NCBI GenBank assembly: GCA_018646865.1
Contig: JABGTW010000060.1
Span: forward strand, 20,896-84,895
Source: Cryomorphaceae bacterium
Lineage (GTDB): Bacteria; Bacteroidota; Bacteroidia; Flavobacteriales; Flavobacteriaceae
Length of the DNA stretch: 64,000 nucleotides
Direction of reading: 5' to 3'
In this document: in pieces, positions 60,762-64,000 of the stretch
Layout: the number at the start of each line of letters is the position of its first letter
Position numbering within the stretch: position 1 is the first letter of the stretch
Position numbers and translations under genes: made by a program
Notes under the pieces: model-generated
Told to the model about the DNA's origin: nothing
What the model saw: the letters and a program-made list of their open reading frames with translations, nothing else
The model's database searches: none

Positions 60762-61529
60762 ATGGCAAAGACAGACGTTAAAGAATTATTGGATGCTGGT
60801 GTTCACTTTGGACACTTAACAAGAAAGTGGAATCCAAATATGGCTCCATATATTTATATGGAAAGAAATGGGATTCATATAATTAATTTATACAAAACTG
60901 CTGCGAAGCTTGAAGAGACTGTAAATGCAATCAAAAAGATTGTATTATCAGGAAGGAAAATTCTTTTTGTTGCTACAAAAAAACAAGCTAAAGATATTGT
61001 AGCTCGAAAAGCTGACTCTGTAAACATGCCATACATTACAGAAAGATGGCCGGGGGGAATGCTTACAAATTTTGTTACAATAAGAAAGGCTGTAAAAAAG
61101 ATGAATGCTATTGATAGAATGAAGGCTGACGGTACATTTGAAACTTTGTCAAAAAAAGAAAAACTTCAAGTAGATAGACAGAGAGCCAAACTAGAAAAAA
61201 ATCTAGGTTCTATATCTGAAATGACAAGACTGCCTGGGGCAATTTTTGTTGTTGACACCCTTAATGAAAAAATTTCAGTTCAAGAAGCCCAAAAGCTAAA
61301 TATACCAATATTTGCTATGGTCGACACCAACTCTGATCCAAATGAAATTGACTTTATAATTCCTTCTAATGATGATGCTTCAAAATCAATTGAAAAAATA
61401 TTAGATATTGTGTGTAATGGAATACAAGAATCTCTTGAAGAAAGAAAAAAAGAAAAAGAGATTGCTGAACAAAAAAAGTTAGAAGAAGCTGTAGCATCTG
61501 AAGATGCAAAAGGTTCTGACTCTGAATAA
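60762..61529 (+). CDS. rpsB: 30S ribosomal protein S2
   Basis: KELLDAGVHFGHLTRKWNPNMAPYIYMERNGIHIINL, RWPGGMLTNFVTI; start corrected to ATG 60762. Confidence 0.97.
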   Translation: MAKTDVKELLDAGVHFGHLTRKWNPNMAPYIYMERNGIHIINLYKTAAKLEETVNAIKKIVLSGRKILFVATKKQAKDIVARKADSVNMPYITERWPGGMLTNFVTIRKAVKKMNAIDRMKADGTFETLSKKEKLQVDRQRAKLEKNLGSISEMTRLPGAIFVVDTLNEKISVQEAQKLNIPIFAMVDTNSDPNEIDFIIPSNDDASKSIEKILDIVCNGIQESLEERKKEKEIAEQKKLEEAVASEDAKGSDSE

Positions 61530-61551
61530 TAATCATTTAAATTTTACCAAA

Positions 61552-62373
61552 TTGAAAATAACTGCATCTGATGTAAATAAGTTAAGAAAATCCACAGGAG
61601 CCGGAATGATGGATTGTAAAAAAGCACTTGAAGAATCCAATGGAGATTTTGATATAGCTATTGAAGTTCTTAGAAAAAAAGGTCAAAAAGTTGCTGCAAA
61701 TAGAGCAGACAGAGATTCTTCTGAAGGTGTTGTCCTTGCTAAAGTAAATACAGATAATACCTCTGGAATCATTATTTCACTAAACTGTGAAACTGACTTT
61801 GTTGCCAAAAATGATGATTATGTTCAGTTAGCTCAAAAAATGGCTGATCATGCACTAAATTTCTCTGATAAAGAATCGTTTTTAGATTCAGATTTTGATG
61901 GTATGAAGGTTTCTGAAAAGCTTTTAGAACAGACTGGTGTTATTGGAGAGAAAATTGAGATTGGATCTTTTGAATATATATCTGCAAATTTCGTAGGCTC
62001 TTACATACACGCTGGAAATAAAATTGCCTCAATAGTTGGACTATCTGAAAATTTTGACAATGCACAAGATGTAGGTAAAGACTTATCAATGCAAATAGCT
62101 GCGATGAATCCTGTTGCAATTGATGAAACTGGAGTTAGTCAAGATGTTATTGAAAAAGAAATTGAAATTGCTAAAGATCAGTTAAGGCAAGAAGGTAAGC
62201 CAGAAGAAATGCTTGAAAATATTGCTAAAGGAAAACTTAAAAAGTTTTTTAAAGAAAACACTTTAGTAAATCAACAATTTATTAAGGATAGCAAGCTGAG
62301 TATTTCACAATACTTAAAGTCACATTCAGATTCTGCTAAAGTGACAGGTTTCTCTAGAGTAGGTCTTGTTTAA
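61552..62373 (+). CDS. tsf: Elongation factor Ts
   Basis: ITASDVNKLRKSTGAGMMDCKKALEESNGD, LNCETDFVAKNDDY; likely TTG start at 61552. Confidence 0.95.
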   Translation: MKITASDVNKLRKSTGAGMMDCKKALEESNGDFDIAIEVLRKKGQKVAANRADRDSSEGVVLAKVNTDNTSGIIISLNCETDFVAKNDDYVQLAQKMADHALNFSDKESFLDSDFDGMKVSEKLLEQTGVIGEKIEIGSFEYISANFVGSYIHAGNKIASIVGLSENFDNAQDVGKDLSMQIAAMNPVAIDETGVSQDVIEKEIEIAKDQLRQEGKPEEMLENIAKGKLKKFFKENTLVNQQFIKDSKLSISQYLKSHSDSAKVTGFSRVGLV

Positions 62374-62377
62374 TTTT

Positions 62378-62749
62378 CTAGAAAGGTAAATCATCCTCTG
62401 TTAAATCATCTGCAGGTGAAGATGAATCTGGTTCCATTGGCAAATCAGCAGGCGCTGAGTCCATAACCTGATCATCTAATGACTCTATTCTCCACCCTTG
62501 AATAGAATTAAAATACTTTACTCCTTGATCTGGACTTTCCCATTCTCTACCCCTTATGTTTATTCCAACTCTAACTGTTTGCCCAAGACTATAATTATCT
62601 AATAATTCACAATTGTTTTGAACAAATTCAATCAGTATATGTTGAGGATATTGTTCTTCTGTTGTAACAACTAATTCTCTTTTTCGAAAGCCATTATCTC
62701 CAAATGTTTTAACCTCTCCAATAAGTTTAATTTTACCTAATATTTCCAT
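62378..62749 (-). CDS. DUF3127 (OB-fold-like) protein with SSB-like acidic C-terminal tip
   Basis: MEILGKIKLIGEVKTFGDNGFRKRELVVTTEEQYPQHILIEF pattern; C-terminus DDLTEDDLPF. Confidence 0.85.
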   Translation of the reverse strand: MEILGKIKLIGEVKTFGDNGFRKRELVVTTEEQYPQHILIEFVQNNCELLDNYSLGQTVRVGINIRGREWESPDQGVKYFNSIQGWRIESLDDQVMDSAPADLPMEPDSSSPADDLTEDDLPF

Positions 62750-63138
62750 TATATATAAGATTTAATTTTTTTCATAATCTCAATGAATTCATCTTGTGTT
62801 AAATTAATTTTTGATTCAAAAGACATATCATTCATTTTATTAATTGGAATTAAATGAACGTGAACATGCGGAACTTCAAGTCCAATTATGCTTACTCCAA
62901 CTCTTTTACAAACTACAGCTTTTTTTATTGCGTGAGCAACTTTTTTTGAAAAAATCATCAATCCTGAAAGAGTCTCATCATCTAAATCGAATATCTCATT
63001 AATCTCTTTTTTTGGAATACACAAAGTATGTCCTAAAGCATTGGGATTTATATCAAGAAAAGCAAGATAATTATCATCTTCATAAATCTTAAATGATGGT
63101 ATTTCCCCAGATATTATTTTTGTAAAAATTGATGCCAT
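62749..63138 (-). CDS. HIT-family protein
   Basis: SIFTKIISGEIPSFKIYEDDNYLAFLDINPNALGHTLCIPK; HVHVHLIP. Confidence 0.95.
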   Translation of the reverse strand: MASIFTKIISGEIPSFKIYEDDNYLAFLDINPNALGHTLCIPKKEINEIFDLDDETLSGLMIFSKKVAHAIKKAVVCKRVGVSIIGLEVPHVHVHLIPINKMNDMSFESKINLTQDEFIEIMKKIKSYI

Positions 63139-63617
63139 TACCTAGAAATTTCTAGAATTTCAAATTTAACATTTCCATTTGGTATTTCAATTTCTGCTAT
63201 ATCTCCAAGCTTTTTACCAAGAAGGCCTTTCCCAATTGGAGAATCAACTGATATTTTTCCTTGAGCTAAATTAGCCTCACTTTGAGCTACAAGCATATAC
63301 TCCATTGTTGCAGAATTAATAAGATTTTTAATTTTTACCTTAGAATGAACTAAAACTTTAGAAGAATCTAATTTAGACTCATCAATAATTCTTGCATTAG
63401 AAAGTATTTCTTCAAGTTTTGATATCTCCATCTCAAGCATTCCCTGTGCCTCTTTTGCGGCATCATATTCTGCATTTTCGCTTAAATCACCCTTATCTCT
63501 TGCTTCACCAATTGCTTGGGATGCACGAGGTCTTTCAACATCCTTAAGATGATCTAGTTTTTCTCTAAGCTCTTTTAAGCCTTTTTCGGTATAGTATGAA
63601 ATCTTTTCCATGTTCAA
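63138..63617 (-). CDS. greA: Transcription elongation factor GreA
   Basis: YYTEKGLKELREKLDHLKDVERPRASQAIGEARDKGDLSENAEYDAAKEAQGMLE; SPIGKGLLGKKLGD. Confidence 0.96.
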   Translation of the reverse strand: MNMEKISYYTEKGLKELREKLDHLKDVERPRASQAIGEARDKGDLSENAEYDAAKEAQGMLEMEISKLEEILSNARIIDESKLDSSKVLVHSKVKIKNLINSATMEYMLVAQSEANLAQGKISVDSPIGKGLLGKKLGDIAEIEIPNGNVKFEILEISR

Positions 63618-63620
63618 TGC

Positions 63621-63643
63621 AAAAATCCCCTAGTTAGAGGGGA
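63621..63643 (-). terminator. Rho-independent terminator of the downstream-edge TonB receptor gene
   Basis: Reverse strand ATCCCC-TCTAACTA-GGGGAT-TTTT; sits between the receptor stop and greA. Confidence 0.65.
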
Positions 63644-63673
63644 TATGTACCTCTAATTTACAAAATATTTTAT

Positions 63674-64000
63674 TTAAAACTTAATATCTATTCCTACTAA
63701 AAGATTTATACCAGATTGAGGGTAGTAATATGTACCCTCATATGTTTTTACACTTTCAACATCTGGAAGATCATATGTATAATATCCACCATAGCTTGTA
63801 TATTTTACATCAAAAATATTATTAACTAATACTTTAATTTTTAATTCATTTACAAAGTTTGGAATTGAGATTTCATGAGTAAAATTTATATCATTGATGA
63901 AAAATGAATCTAATTTAGAAATAGGTGAATTGATTTGAGCAAAAAATTGTTCACTTATGTAATTAGATCTTAAAGAAAGTAAAGTGTTATCATTTGTATA
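63674..64000 (-). CDS. TonB-dependent receptor, C-terminal part (runs off right edge)
   Basis: Reverse strand ...NELKIKVLVNNIFDVKYTSYGGYYTYDLPDVESVKTYEGTYYYPQSGINLLVGIDIKF*: C-terminal beta-strand pattern of TonB-dependent receptors. Confidence 0.8.
   Translation of the reverse strand, partial: YTNDNTLLSLRSNYISEQFFAQINSPISKLDSFFINDINFTHEISIPNFVNELKIKVLVNNIFDVKYTSYGGYYTYDLPDVESVKTYEGTYYYPQSGINLLVGIDIKF

Noticed and set aside
60421-60768. 115-aa minus-strand ORF
   Set aside because: Antisense to rpsI; no family features
1-64000. CRISPR arrays, transposases, prophage, tRNA/rRNA genes
   Set aside because: No regularly spaced repeats, transposase motifs, phage genes, cloverleaf-like or rRNA segments noticed in the spacers; a tRNAscan/Infernal run would be needed to be certain

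Overview
AT-rich, very gene-dense chromosomal segment that looks like a streamlined (probably marine) Flavobacteriia/Bacteroidota genome. Evidence for the lineage is the TAnnTTTG-type promoters, the complete moxR-DUF58-batABCDE aerotolerance-type operon, sufBCDSE plus DUF59, acpP-fabF-pyk synteny, DUF3127, DUF3078 and an IPExxxVDY-family gene. Most of the window is housekeeping: sodB, a purF-like gene, purN, rnhA, acpP, fabF, pyk, pheS, hflX, lpxH, gmk, nadD, suf, thiL, aspS, polA, rplM, rpsI, rpsB, tsf and greA. The most notable accessory block is about 24.9-34.1 kb: azurin, a cytochrome c lipoprotein, a gluconate-2-dehydrogenase subunit-3-like protein, a GMC oxidoreductase, two TIM-barrel isomerase/epimerase-like proteins, an MFS permease, a Gfo/Idh/MocA oxidoreductase and two tandem DUF1080 proteins. 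This looks like a compact redox-based (3-keto-sugar type) glycoside catabolic system with its own electron-transfer chain. Other points of interest: an IPExxxVDY-family ORF in frame behind the fabF stop with no canonical start and no rnc between them; a DUF3127 protein ending in an SSB-like DDLPF tip; convergent genes that repeatedly overlap at their 3' ends without terminators; and a small unexplained intergenic segment after azurin. I saw no CRISPR array, tRNA/rRNA gene or transposase. All calls come from reading sequence and translations; no database search was run.
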